DNA from: Gammaproteobacteria bacterium
GTDB taxonomy: Bacteria > Pseudomonadota > Gammaproteobacteria > Enterobacterales > GCA-2746155
Assembly (NCBI GenBank): GCA_030589945.1
Contig: JAUUZN010000019.1
Coordinates: 1 to 36,462 of the forward strand
Length of the DNA stretch: 36,462 nt
Reading direction: 5' to 3'
In this document: one piece after another, positions 1 through 7,838 of the stretch
Position numbering within the stretch: position 1 is the first letter of the stretch
Layout of the letters: each line of letters begins with the position of its first letter
Position numbers and translations under genes: made by a program
The notes under the pieces: generated by a model
Databases searched by the model: none
What the model saw: the letters and a program-made list of their open reading frames with translations, nothing else
What the model was told of the DNA's origin: nothing

Positions 1-873
1 GAGTAGTACATTTTTTAAGTCATCAGCCTTCGAATAGCGAAGGTAAAAGACCTTGGTGTTGCCATTGCTCTCAACCGGGGAATCAAGCTGTGCAATCACT
101 GCTCGAATTCGAAGTCTTGAGTTAGACTCACCACTAATTAATATACTATTGGTGCGTTCGTCTGCAACTATTTTTGGCGAAGAGCGACTAGCGCCTTTGG
201 TCGTCGTTGTTTTCTCAATACTTTCTAATATTCTAACAATTTCAGTGGCATTGGCGTTGACCAATGGGATGATTTCCATGCTTACGTCAGATTCTTTATC
301 TACTTGGCGAATAATTTTAACCAGACGCTCAATGTTAGAAGCACGGTCATGGATGACGATGACATTTGATTCTGCATAAACTGCCATATGACCGGTTTGT
401 CTAATCAAAGGTCTTAAAACCGGAGTAAGTTGTTTGGCATCAACATTATTAACCTTAATGACTCGGGTGATAAGCGTATCGCCGGTACTTGAACTATTTT
501 CATCGCTTTCAACAGGTACCGGTTCGGCTTTGGCAAGTTGATCCTGCGTAATTTTAATAATGGGGCCATCTTCTATCGCTGCCAATTGATTCATTTTTAG
601 CGCTGACAAGAAAATTGCATAGATTTGTTCTTTATTCAGATCAACATCAGCAGGCGATAAGATGGTTATTTTTTGATTGTTGATTCGAGGGTCTAGGACA
701 AAGGTTTTTCCAGTAATTCGACTCACCGCTTCAATCAAAACACGAATGTTCGCATCTTTCATATTGAGATTGTCTGCCTGTGTCACGGGAACAACTAAGA
801 GCTGTGTTACAGCAACGATTGTTATGAGCAGAGTAAGTCGAGACTTAAAAAATAATGCTATTTTATATTTCAT
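1..873 (-). CDS. gspD: Type II secretion secretin GspD, N-terminal part (cut by window edge)
   Basis: GspD is the outer-membrane secretin ring through which the type II secretion system exports folded proteins. The reading frame starts at an ATG at 873 and stays open for 291 codons to the left edge without a stop, so only the periplasmic N-terminal part is visible. After a basic, hydrophobic signal peptide (about residues 1-33) comes an N0 domain (NLNMKDANIRVLIEAVSRIT, GKTFVLDPRINNQKITILSP). One or two N-type domains follow, with the secretin signatures RVIKVNNVDAKQLTPVLRPL and VIVIHDRASNIERLVKIIRQ and the later VADERTNSILISGE. The C-terminal barrel lies outside the window. The start is 14 nt from the gspC stop, so gspC-gspD is an operon in the usual order. 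The family call is firm. Confidence 0.95.
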   Translation of the reverse strand, partial: MKYKIALFFKSRLTLLITIVAVTQLLVVPVTQADNLNMKDANIRVLIEAVSRITGKTFVLDPRINNQKITILSPADVDLNKEQIYAIFLSALKMNQLAAIEDGPIIKITQDQLAKAEPVPVESDENSSSTGDTLITRVIKVNNVDAKQLTPVLRPLIRQTGHMAVYAESNVIVIHDRASNIERLVKIIRQVDKESDVSMEIIPLVNANATEIVRILESIEKTTTTKGASRSSPKIVADERTNSILISGESNSRLRIRAVIAQLDSPVESNGNTKVFYLRYSKADDLKNVLL

Positions 874-887
874 ATTGTAAAAATTTC

Positions 888-1850
888 CTACTGGGCTTGT
901 GCGCTAAACATAATGGAGACATTACGACTACCGCGTTTTACTTCAAGATTAATTTCGTCTGCTGTACTAATTTGTTCCATCAAGCTAAATGCGCTGGCTG
1001 GATTATCAAGGCTGATGCCGTTGACGCTGAGCACGAGATCATTTCGTCTCAGGCCCATTCGTGCAAAGAGTGCACGGTTCTTACCCGGTGCGAGTCGGAA
1101 CCCTTGGAATTCTCCTTCGACAATTGCCGGCGTGACAGAGACCAATTCGTTTAAAGACTGTGGATCAGAGAGTTTTGTTCTTAGTTTTAATAGTTCTTCG
1201 GTAAGATTTCGATCATTGCGTTTGTCGATAGTTGAATGAGACGAAGCTTTTGTTGTAGTACTAGAATTGTTTTGACGTTCTGTACGGTTAGTACTTCGAT
1301 TTGAGGATTTAGCCTTAGGACCGAAATCTTCAATGAGTAATGTTTCAAATTTACCGCTGCGTGACATGATTACACGATCAGCAAGAATTTGATGAAGCTT
1401 GAGTCCGGCGGCTCCCGGCAAACTGTCGCCAATTCGATAGACCTGTTGTTTGTTTTGGGCTTCGATCATTGCTCCTGCGTATTTTTCTTCCTGGGCAGAA
1501 TAGACGCCCCTTAGCTTTAGTTTCAATCGGGTAATGGGGGCATTAATTGGATCTTCAGTGGAAGTTGAAGTCGTCTCTGTCGCGGACCCAAAGAGTTGGT
1601 AAGTCTTCAGGGTGTTGATATTGAAAGAATCCGCCTTGTTGGTGTTGGATGTTGAGGAAATTGAATGGAGTGTGAGGGGGTCTCTGGGTTGGAAAAATGA
1701 CCATAATTTCCAGCTAAAATTTGTTAGCATTATAATGACGAGAATTAGAACGAGCCAGCTGATTTTTTGTGCAAAACTAGGAGACGTCATCAGGCTTCGA
1801 AAAGCTCGACCTAATGATTCACTGCTGAAGGATTGCACATGCCTGTTCAT
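888..1850 (-). CDS. gspC: Type II secretion inner-membrane protein GspC
   Basis: GspC is a bitopic inner-membrane protein that links the inner-membrane platform to the secretin GspD and helps recognise cargo. The protein has a short cytoplasmic N-terminus, one membrane segment (about residues 32-52, SWLVLILVIIMLTNFSWKLW) and a homology region around residues 90-180 (LKLRGVYSAQEEKYAGAMIE, YRIGDSLPGAAGLKLHQILA). A Ser/Thr/Asn-rich linker leads to a C-terminal PDZ-like domain (FRLAPGKNRALFARMGLRRN, DLVLSVNGISLD). The length, about 320 residues, fits the family. I chose the ATG at 1850; an in-frame TTG directly before it (1853) is an alternative, and AAGG lies 10 nt before the ATG. gspD follows after 14 nt. 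The 271 bp between this gene and the divergent hslR should hold both promoters, but I see no clear consensus. Confidence 0.92.
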   Translation of the reverse strand: MNRHVQSFSSESLGRAFRSLMTSPSFAQKISWLVLILVIIMLTNFSWKLWSFFQPRDPLTLHSISSTSNTNKADSFNINTLKTYQLFGSATETTSTSTEDPINAPITRLKLKLRGVYSAQEEKYAGAMIEAQNKQQVYRIGDSLPGAAGLKLHQILADRVIMSRSGKFETLLIEDFGPKAKSSNRSTNRTERQNNSSTTTKASSHSTIDKRNDRNLTEELLKLRTKLSDPQSLNELVSVTPAIVEGEFQGFRLAPGKNRALFARMGLRRNDLVLSVNGISLDNPASAFSLMEQISTADEINLEVKRGSRNVSIMFSAQAQ

Positions 1851-2121
1851 CAAAATTAAACCTTAAACTCCATTTATAAAAATTCCACAGAGATTCATCC
1901 GTAAAAACCAAAAAATATCGATTTCAAGCATAGCAGAACTCATCTACCTAGACAGTAGGATTTTCTGACATTGGGGAACTAATTATCACTTTTTCTACAA
2001 TATCTTCAAGAATACGTTAATCTTTGGTTGAATTGTTAACAAAATCATAACAATTTGTGTAAAAACGAAAAATATTATTATCACCAAAGATATCGTTAAC
2101 AGGATAAAGTACTGGTAAATT

Positions 2122-2535
2122 ATGAACATAGCTAAACAAGTTGATGCAAAACCACTCGGAGTTCGACTGGATCGCTGGTTGTGGGCTGCGCGTTTTTATA
2201 AGACCCGATCTCTTGCTAAACAAGCCATCGATGGAGGCAAAATCCAGCTTGATGGTCAACGGTCTAAACCCTCCAGAATGCTGTTGATAGGAGCGTTATT
2301 ATCCATCAGTCGTGGCCAAGAAAAAATGCAGATTATTGTTGAAGCGTTGTCTGAAAAGCGCGGGCCTGCCAAGCTAGCTCAGAAACTTTATTCGGAAACA
2401 AAAGAGAGTCTTGAACTGAGGCAAAAATCGGCAGAACTTCGTAAAATTCAACATCGCTCAGAATATGCATCTGCTGGCCGTCCGGATAAACGTCAGCGTC
2501 GGAAAATTCATCAGTTTAAACAGAGCCAAGATTAA
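2122..2535 (+). CDS. hslR: Heat shock protein Hsp15 (S4-domain RNA-binding protein)
   Basis: Hsp15 binds 50S subunits that carry nascent chains from aborted translation and helps recycle them. The 137-residue protein matches the family length. The S4 RNA-binding motif lies near the N-terminus (residues about 12-70), with the signature VRLDRWLWAARFYKTRSLAK followed by QAIDGGKIQLDGQRSKPSR. The C-terminal tail is highly basic and helical (GRPDKRQRRKIHQF), as in E. coli Hsp15. It is convergent with envZ, with a 14-nt gap. hslR near envZ-ompR is also seen in enterobacteria, which supports orthology. The start ATG at 2122 has only a weak ribosome-binding site. Confidence 0.93.
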   Translation: MNIAKQVDAKPLGVRLDRWLWAARFYKTRSLAKQAIDGGKIQLDGQRSKPSRMLLIGALLSISRGQEKMQIIVEALSEKRGPAKLAQKLYSETKESLELRQKSAELRKIQHRSEYASAGRPDKRQRRKIHQFKQSQD

Positions 2536-2549
2536 TAAAACCACCTTGT

Positions 2550-3905
2550 TTAACTAAACTCTCGAATAATCGGTAATGTTAGACAGGCCTCTAGTCCTTT
2601 CTCTTTTCTGTTGGATAGTTTAATTGAGCCTTCATGCAGGTGAGCAATTTTTTCAACGATGGCAAGACCTAAGCCAGTGCCGCCCTTACCACTACGTGCC
2701 GCATCGCCACGCTTGAAGGGTTGGAATAATTCTTTGATATCTTCTTCTTTAATGCCTGGCCCCAAATCTTGAACACGAATTCGTATATTTTCAGTATCAA
2801 ACTCGCTGATCACCGTGATGTGGTTATCACCATAACGTCGAGCATTCTCAACCAAATTGGTGAGAAGCCTTTTCATCGCTAAGGGTTTAAATGAATAGTC
2901 GGGCAGCTCACTGAGTTCGAGTTTGATGACCATAGGCAGTACGTCGATGGGGTTGGTGACCACTCTAATCAGTTCATTGAGATCTTCCATTTCAGCTGAC
3001 TCATCTCTACCATCACGTACATAGCCGATGAACTGATTGATGATCTCGTCCATATCTTCAGTGTCGCGAATAATATCATCGCGTAGTTCTTCATCCTTGC
3101 TCGATAAGAATTCAATGGCCAGCCTAATTCTAGTTAGAGGTGTTCTTAGGTCGTGCGATATCCCGGCGAGGAGAATTGTACGATCTTCTTCAAATTGTTG
3201 AACATCGTGTGCCATCTGATTAAAAGAATGTGTAACGGCTCGTAACTCTCTGGTTCCAACAATTTTTAAATTACCCGGTCGATCGCCTCGACCTACTTCT
3301 CGTGCAGCGAACTCTAATCGTTTCAGTGGTCGACTAATTGAACGTGCCACCCACCAACCACCCAACAGTGACAGTATTAATATAACAAAAGCAAAAATGA
3401 GTTGTGGTCCTGGAAAGGACTGATCAATTTTTGCCAATGGATACCTTAACCAGAAGGCTTTTCCACTTGGCATTTTAATCCAAGCGTATTCAGCGTCAGA
3501 GCGCTCTATTCGAACTTCGGTAGGCATCCCAATATGTGCAATGAGTGAGCCTGTAAGCTCTTTATTGGATATGGCACTATTGAGAGCTGCTGACTCTGTA
3601 ATGGTGCCATCAATGAGACGGATACCCGAGTGACTGAATTTAATGTCAAAAATGGATGAAATTGATTGAAACTGTGAGTTTTCAAGCTGCTGATTGATCA
3701 ACAGTACTTCAGGAGCAATAAGAAGCATGATTTGATCGTTTTGTGGCTTAATGATAAAAAATGTAACCCACAGGTATATGGTCAACTGATTAATTAATAA
3801 TAGGGCCGCTAACATAACTGCGATGCGGCCAAAGGTCGTATTGGGTATAACGATCAGTTTTCTAAAGAACTTTTGCCACTTACTGACACTTGCCCCAGTT
3901 CTCAT
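2550..3905 (-). CDS. envZ: Osmosensor histidine kinase EnvZ
   Basis: EnvZ autophosphorylates on histidine and passes the phosphate to OmpR. After a basic N-terminus the protein has a first membrane helix (GRIAVMLAALLLINQLTIYL), a periplasmic sensor segment of about 110 residues, a second membrane helix (FAFVILILSLLGGWWVARSI) and a HAMP linker. The phosphoacceptor box (AGISHDLRTPLTRIRLAIEF) holds the catalytic His. The ATPase domain shows an N box (LLTNLVENARRYGDN), DLGPGI and GKGGTGLGLAIVEKI. The frame stays open upstream to a GTG at 3980, inside ompR. I chose the ATG at 3905 because it gives a family-like N-terminus. A GTG at 3938 that overlaps the ompR stop (TAGTG) is a credible coupled alternative. 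It is downstream of ompR in the classic ompR-envZ operon. Confidence 0.9.
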   Translation of the reverse strand: MRTGASVSKWQKFFRKLIVIPNTTFGRIAVMLAALLLINQLTIYLWVTFFIIKPQNDQIMLLIAPEVLLINQQLENSQFQSISSIFDIKFSHSGIRLIDGTITESAALNSAISNKELTGSLIAHIGMPTEVRIERSDAEYAWIKMPSGKAFWLRYPLAKIDQSFPGPQLIFAFVILILSLLGGWWVARSISRPLKRLEFAAREVGRGDRPGNLKIVGTRELRAVTHSFNQMAHDVQQFEEDRTILLAGISHDLRTPLTRIRLAIEFLSSKDEELRDDIIRDTEDMDEIINQFIGYVRDGRDESAEMEDLNELIRVVTNPIDVLPMVIKLELSELPDYSFKPLAMKRLLTNLVENARRYGDNHITVISEFDTENIRIRVQDLGPGIKEEDIKELFQPFKRGDAARSGKGGTGLGLAIVEKIAHLHEGSIKLSNRKEKGLEACLTLPIIREFS

Positions 3906-3937
3906 TAACTGAAGTTTTGTTAGGGTTGGAAAGCGCA

Positions 3938-4657
3938 CTAACTCTCGCCGTCTGGAACAAATACGTAGCCTACTCCCCACACAGTTTGAATATATCGAGG
4001 TTTTGCCGGGTCGACTTCAAGTAATCGGCGTAATCTTGAAACCTGAACATCAATGCTGCGTTCAAGAGCGGAATAATCTCGGCCTCTGGCAATATTCATT
4101 AACTTATCACGTGACAACGGCTGTCGAGGATGGGTGACCAATGACTTAAGAACAGCAAATTCTCCACTGGTAAGGTTGATGACCTTTTCATTTTGATGCA
4201 TTTCACGAGTCGCTAAATTTAGTTTAAATTCCCCAAACTCGATGATTTTTTGCTCTGTTGAGGGTGCTCCTGGAACTTCTTTCACCTGACGTCTCATCAC
4301 TGCCTTGATTCGAGCGAGGAGTTCACGAGGATTAAAAGGTTTACTCAAATAGTCATCGGCACCCAATTCAAGACCAATGATTTTATCAACCTCATCACCT
4401 TTGGCGGTGAGCATGATGATGGGTATTTTATTACCCGTTGAACGTAGGCGTTTGCAAATTGATAGGCCGTCTTCACCGGGCAACATTAAATCGAGTACCA
4501 TTAGATGATAGTTTTCACGCTCAAGAAAACGATCCATTTGTTCTGCATCAGCCACTGCTCGGACTAGATAGTCCTGTTCCTTCAAGTATCGTTCTAGCAG
4601 ACTACGAAGTCTTAAATCATCATCAACAACTAGGATTTTTGGAGTTTCTTGAGCCAT
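3938..4657 (-). CDS. ompR: Response regulator OmpR
   Basis: OmpR is the DNA-binding partner of EnvZ and typically controls porin and osmoregulated genes. The 239-residue length is the same as E. coli OmpR. The receiver domain (about 1-120) has the acidic pocket (ILVVDDDLRLRSLLERYLKE), the phosphoacceptor Asp in LMVLDLMLPGEDGLSI, the Thr in IIMLTAKGDEVDK and the Lys in GADDYLSKPFNPRELLARIK. The winged-helix output domain (about 135-236) ends with SIDVQVSRLRRLLEVDPAKP and a typical YIQTVWGVGYVF. The start ATG at 4657 has AGGCGA upstream. envZ follows. The 182-bp gap to the divergent tex contains the promoters of both genes. Confidence 0.96.
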   Translation of the reverse strand: MAQETPKILVVDDDLRLRSLLERYLKEQDYLVRAVADAEQMDRFLERENYHLMVLDLMLPGEDGLSICKRLRSTGNKIPIIMLTAKGDEVDKIIGLELGADDYLSKPFNPRELLARIKAVMRRQVKEVPGAPSTEQKIIEFGEFKLNLATREMHQNEKVINLTSGEFAVLKSLVTHPRQPLSRDKLMNIARGRDYSALERSIDVQVSRLRRLLEVDPAKPRYIQTVWGVGYVFVPDGES

Positions 4658-4793
4658 TTGAGTTCGCCTTTGATGTTTTTATTATGAAGCCCTGTCTATC
4701 ATACGGGTAGTTGTCGCAAAAGCACAGCAAAGAGCCAGTTAAAATTTGAGTGAAATTGTCGAAATTAGGCCTTATTTTGTTATCAATTAGGTT

Positions 4794-4799
4794 TATAAT
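4794..4799 (+). promoter_or_regulatory. Probable -10 element for tex
   Basis: A perfect TATAAT lies 41 bp before the tex start codon, in the ompR/tex divergent region. No good -35 is visible at the right spacing; TTATTT at 4772-4777 is the best and is weak. This is therefore a possible promoter resting mainly on the -10 hexamer. Confidence 0.4.
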
Positions 4800-4839
4800 A
4801 GTGGTCTCTAAAACGATGATAACTTAGCCCTTTCTTTGA

Positions 4840-7074
4840 ATGATGAACTCAATAAGCCCAACGGAAAATCAATCTACTAATACAATGACCCGAGGCGTCT
4901 CGTTTAAAGCGGTTATTGCACAAGATCTGTCTTTAAGTACCGAGCAGGTGCAGACTGTTCTTACGCTGTTATCCGCAGGAATGAGTATCCCCTATATTGC
5001 TAAATACTGCATGGATCAACTTGGAGACATTGACGCGCCTTTATTAAGGATCATTCAGCGGCGTTCAGTTGAGGCACTTCGACTCGAAGTCATTAAAAAA
5101 TCGATGATTCAAAGCATAATTGAACGAGAGCAGTTGACGGACCGTTTAAACGATCAAATTAGTGAAGCCACAACATTTTCAAGATTAAGTGATTTGTATC
5201 GTCCCTTTAGAACAAGCCATCAGCATCATTATTCAGAAGATGATTCTAAAAGAATTGACGAATTAGCTAATCATCTACTAGCTAATTCCAGCCAATCAAC
5301 CGAGCAATACCTTGAAAATATATTAGGGGATCGACCTGAATCTAGTTCTGATTTTTCAGATAAGTGGTTAGAGTTTGCTGAGCAGAGGCTCGTTTTACAA
5401 TTTTATAATGATGCTGATCTAATTAAACATCTCAAAGAGTACTTTTGGCAACGCTTACACATTAAAAGTGAATCGATGTCTACCAGTGAGCTAAATAAAG
5501 CATTAAAAGGTAGGGGAGTTAAAAATCAAAAAAGACTCAAACGAATGAGTGCTCTAAAACAAACATCGCTTGAGAAGTTAACAGCTTTACAAATAAAAGA
5601 TCTGCTACAGGGTAGACATGAAGGCATCATTAATTTTGAACTTTGTCTCGAAGATAATACAGCTGAACAAGAGGCAAATGATTATGACTCCCATGATTAT
5701 GACACCAGGGCTTTACAGATTATCTTAAAACATCTCGGGCGCCTGTACGCCGATGGAAACAAACCGTTATTTGAAGAACTGAGCCAAAGGGCTTGGTATT
5801 CTCATCTTAAACCTAATCTAGAGATTTATTATTTAAGACGACTGAATGATTGGGCAGATGAGGAAATAATCAAAAAGTTTACGGACCGTCTCAAACTTTA
5901 TTTGATGGCGGCGCCTGCAGGACCCAAGGTCATTATGGGTCTTGAGCCTGCCCTTAAAAGCGGTGTAAAAATAGTCGTGATCAATGCTGTAGGGAATACT
6001 ATTGCACATACTGTAATTTTCCCTCACACCCCACAAAACCAACGCAGTCAGGCATTGAGAAAATTAGTAACGCTTTGTGAAATGTATAAGGTTGAGCTGA
6101 TCAGTATTGGCAGTGGGACTGGCAGCGGAGAAACGGAACAGTTAGTTCAGGAATTAATTCAAAAAATTGAAAACAACAAACCTCAGTATCAGATTATGGA
6201 TAATGTGGCCGCAAATTTATTTGCAAATAGTACTACCTGTGAAACTGAAACCATTGATGTGAATTTTATGCGTGCATTATCCCTAGCCAGAAGATTACAA
6301 GATCCTCTTTTTGAACTGGTTAAAATAGATTTGAGGTCCTTAAGTCTTGGATTTAACCAGCAAGAGGTAGACCAAAACAGGTTGAGTAAATCTGTTGCTA
6401 ACGCAATTGAAGATTGTGTTAATGCCGTGGGGGTTGACCTGAATACCTCAAACTTAGATGGCCTTGCAGCAGTTTCCGGCATGACAAGAATATTGGCTGA
6501 AAAAATTATCAACCATCGCAACACAGAAGGTGATTTTTCAAGCGTAAAAGAATTATCAAAATTAGATTTTTTGAGCGATGAAGTCATCCAACAGTGCTCA
6601 GGATTTTTATGGACGAAGGCCGAACTAAAAGACTCGACTAAGTTGAGAGTTGATCCTCGACCAAAATTTAAAATTGCTAAATTTGATAGCAACATAAATT
6701 CTATCAATGATCTTGAAGTAGGAATGAAGCTACAAGGCGTTGTTAGCCGGGTCCAAAATTTTGGAGTTTTTGTTAATATTGGTATCGAACAACAGGGTTT
6801 GGTCCATATTTCAAAGATGGTTAAAGGCTTTGTTGATGATCCAAATGACATCATAAAAAACAATGATATTGTTGATGTTTGGGTTGTTGCCACAGATACA
6901 AATAAACGACAAATTAGTCTTTCTATGCTAGCTCCTGAAAACCAGAAATGTATTAAAAAATCTAATAACAAGAGAACAAAGACTCATTTGCGAAAAACGG
7001 CTAGCACGCCTAAGGAACCTATTGTATCTGCCTTTGCCGCAGCTTTAACGGCGGCAATTGACAACAAAGAATAA
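4840..7074 (+). CDS. tex: Diverged Tex-family RNA-binding protein (YhgF-like)
   Basis: Tex proteins bind RNA and are linked to transcription and stress tolerance. At 744 residues this is a little shorter than usual. Recognisable parts in order are the helical N-terminal region (GMSIPYIAKYCMDQLGDIDA), the YqgF/RNase H-like domain (from about residue 364, VIMGLEPALKSGVKIVVINA), the strongly conserved LARRLQDPLFELVKIDLRSL and EDCVNAVGVDLNT, a helix-hairpin-helix (about 545-590) and a C-terminal S1 domain (about 628-705, QGVVSRVQNFGVFVNIG). Several family hallmarks are altered: PFIARYRKE reads PYIAKYCMD, GLDPG reads GLEPA (Glu369), and the GQYQHDV motif reads GFNQQEV. The segment that normally separates the hairpin domain from S1 appears missing (residues about 592-604). 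Its place beside ompR matches yhgF in enterobacteria, so it is probably the ortholog rather than an import. Confidence 0.85.
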   Translation: MMNSISPTENQSTNTMTRGVSFKAVIAQDLSLSTEQVQTVLTLLSAGMSIPYIAKYCMDQLGDIDAPLLRIIQRRSVEALRLEVIKKSMIQSIIEREQLTDRLNDQISEATTFSRLSDLYRPFRTSHQHHYSEDDSKRIDELANHLLANSSQSTEQYLENILGDRPESSSDFSDKWLEFAEQRLVLQFYNDADLIKHLKEYFWQRLHIKSESMSTSELNKALKGRGVKNQKRLKRMSALKQTSLEKLTALQIKDLLQGRHEGIINFELCLEDNTAEQEANDYDSHDYDTRALQIILKHLGRLYADGNKPLFEELSQRAWYSHLKPNLEIYYLRRLNDWADEEIIKKFTDRLKLYLMAAPAGPKVIMGLEPALKSGVKIVVINAVGNTIAHTVIFPHTPQNQRSQALRKLVTLCEMYKVELISIGSGTGSGETEQLVQELIQKIENNKPQYQIMDNVAANLFANSTTCETETIDVNFMRALSLARRLQDPLFELVKIDLRSLSLGFNQQEVDQNRLSKSVANAIEDCVNAVGVDLNTSNLDGLAAVSGMTRILAEKIINHRNTEGDFSSVKELSKLDFLSDEVIQQCSGFLWTKAELKDSTKLRVDPRPKFKIAKFDSNINSINDLEVGMKLQGVVSRVQNFGVFVNIGIEQQGLVHISKMVKGFVDDPNDIIKNNDIVDVWVVATDTNKRQISLSMLAPENQKCIKKSNNKRTKTHLRKTASTPKEPIVSAFAAALTAAIDNKE

Positions 7075-7138
7075 AATGTAGGATACCATTAGTCCGTTTC
7101 ATTCTCCTTTAGAGGAATGTTGAGAATGTAACAAACTG

Positions 7139-7167
7139 TTGCATCACCATATTGATTCTGTTATAAA
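7139..7167 (+). promoter_or_regulatory. Sigma70-like promoter before a candidate small RNA
   Basis: TTGCAT (7139-7144) and TATAAA (7162-7167) are separated by exactly 17 bp, a good sigma70-type arrangement. The predicted start of transcription is near 7174. The next feature downstream is an intrinsic terminator at 7232-7254, so the promoter would drive a transcript of about 80 nt. Readthrough could reach dsbB at 7316. Confidence 0.5.
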
Positions 7168-7173
7168 GTGCGT

Positions 7174-7254
7174 GCGCTAGCAAATATGAAGAAGCTTAGA
7201 GAAACTAAGCCTTGCAGTTTGAAAAATTTACGCCTCACTATGTGAGGCTTTTTA
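7174..7254 (+). ncRNA. Candidate small RNA between tex and dsbB
   Basis: This stretch of about 80 nt is bounded by a promoter-like sequence and a strong Rho-independent terminator. It contains a perfect 6-bp hairpin (GCTTAG, loop AGAAA, CTAAGC, about 7193-7209) upstream of the terminator stem, with a single-stranded A/T-rich linker between. The only open frame in it (19 codons from an ATG at 7187) has no ribosome-binding site. I do not recognise it as a known RNA family. The alternative is that the terminator simply serves tex, about 160 bp upstream. Confidence 0.4.
7232..7254 (+). terminator. Rho-independent terminator
   Basis: A perfect 7-bp stem (GCCTCAC at 7232-7238 and GTGAGGC at 7242-7248) with a 3-nt TAT loop is followed at once by five T residues. 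It could end tex transcripts, the candidate small RNA, or both. Confidence 0.8.
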
Positions 7255-7315
7255 TTGTCTGAACTATTTACCTTAGACATTTATATTTCTTAGGAATGAA
7301 TGTAGACTTGTTGTC

Positions 7316-7831
7316 ATGAAAAAATCAAACCGACCTTATTACTTTTTATTATTTTTTATCTGTCACGAGTTATTAGTGGCGGCCTTTTATTTTGAGAATT
7401 ACTTAGGATTAGATCCCTGCCCATTATGCATGGTTTCGCGGGTTACGGTTTTTGCTTTAGGTCTTCTCTTTTTAATCGCTGCACTTCACAACCCTTCAGG
7501 ATTGACTAGAAAGGTATACCACTCGGCTATGAGCCTTGTTTCTCTATTAGGAGTTTTGGTTTCTGGGCGTCATATTTATTTACAATCACTACCCGCCGAT
7601 GAAGTACCCGTTTGTGGGCCAGGGCTTGATTATATGCTCGATACATTACCCTTCAGTGATGTGCTTAAAGAAGTGATGCATGGTTCGGGTGAATGCGCTG
7701 AGGTAAGCTGGGAATTTCTTTCTTTGAGCATGCCAATTTGGATGCTAATAATTTATGCAGGGTTTTTAATCATTTCAATTTTGCCGGTAATTCAAAAACA
7801 ACATCGTTTTCACTTCACCGGCAAAGATTAA
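7316..7831 (+). CDS. dsbB: Disulfide bond formation protein DsbB
   Basis: DsbB is an inner-membrane protein that reoxidises DsbA and passes the electrons to quinone. The 171-residue protein has four hydrophobic segments (about residues 7-25, 42-60, 68-84 and 138-160). Both redox pairs are present: Cys35/Cys38 in the CPLC motif of the first periplasmic loop, and Cys100/Cys127 in the second loop (VPVCGPG and GSGECAEV). The start ATG at 7316 gives the standard N-terminus, but its ribosome-binding site is poor. Its partner dsbA is at 9998-10849 on the same strand. The next gene is convergent, with only a 7-nt gap. Confidence 0.95.
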   Translation: MKKSNRPYYFLLFFICHELLVAAFYFENYLGLDPCPLCMVSRVTVFALGLLFLIAALHNPSGLTRKVYHSAMSLVSLLGVLVSGRHIYLQSLPADEVPVCGPGLDYMLDTLPFSDVLKEVMHGSGECAEVSWEFLSLSMPIWMLIIYAGFLIISILPVIQKQHRFHFTGKD

Positions 7832-7838
7832 TACCGTC

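Noticed and set aside
855-1239. Plus-strand frames inside gspC/gspD
   Set aside because: Both are antisense to well-supported secretion genes; protein composition is not gene-like.
2017-2259. 80-codon minus-strand frame overlapping the start of hslR
   Set aside because: It overlaps the conserved S4 motif of hslR and shows no family features.
6189-6971. 260-codon open frame antisense to tex
   Set aside because: It lies wholly inside tex on the other strand, has no recognisable motif or ribosome-binding site, and the tex frame is clearly the coding one.
7187-7246. 19-codon frame in the candidate small RNA
   Set aside because: No ribosome-binding site and no run of regulatory codons that would suggest a leader peptide.
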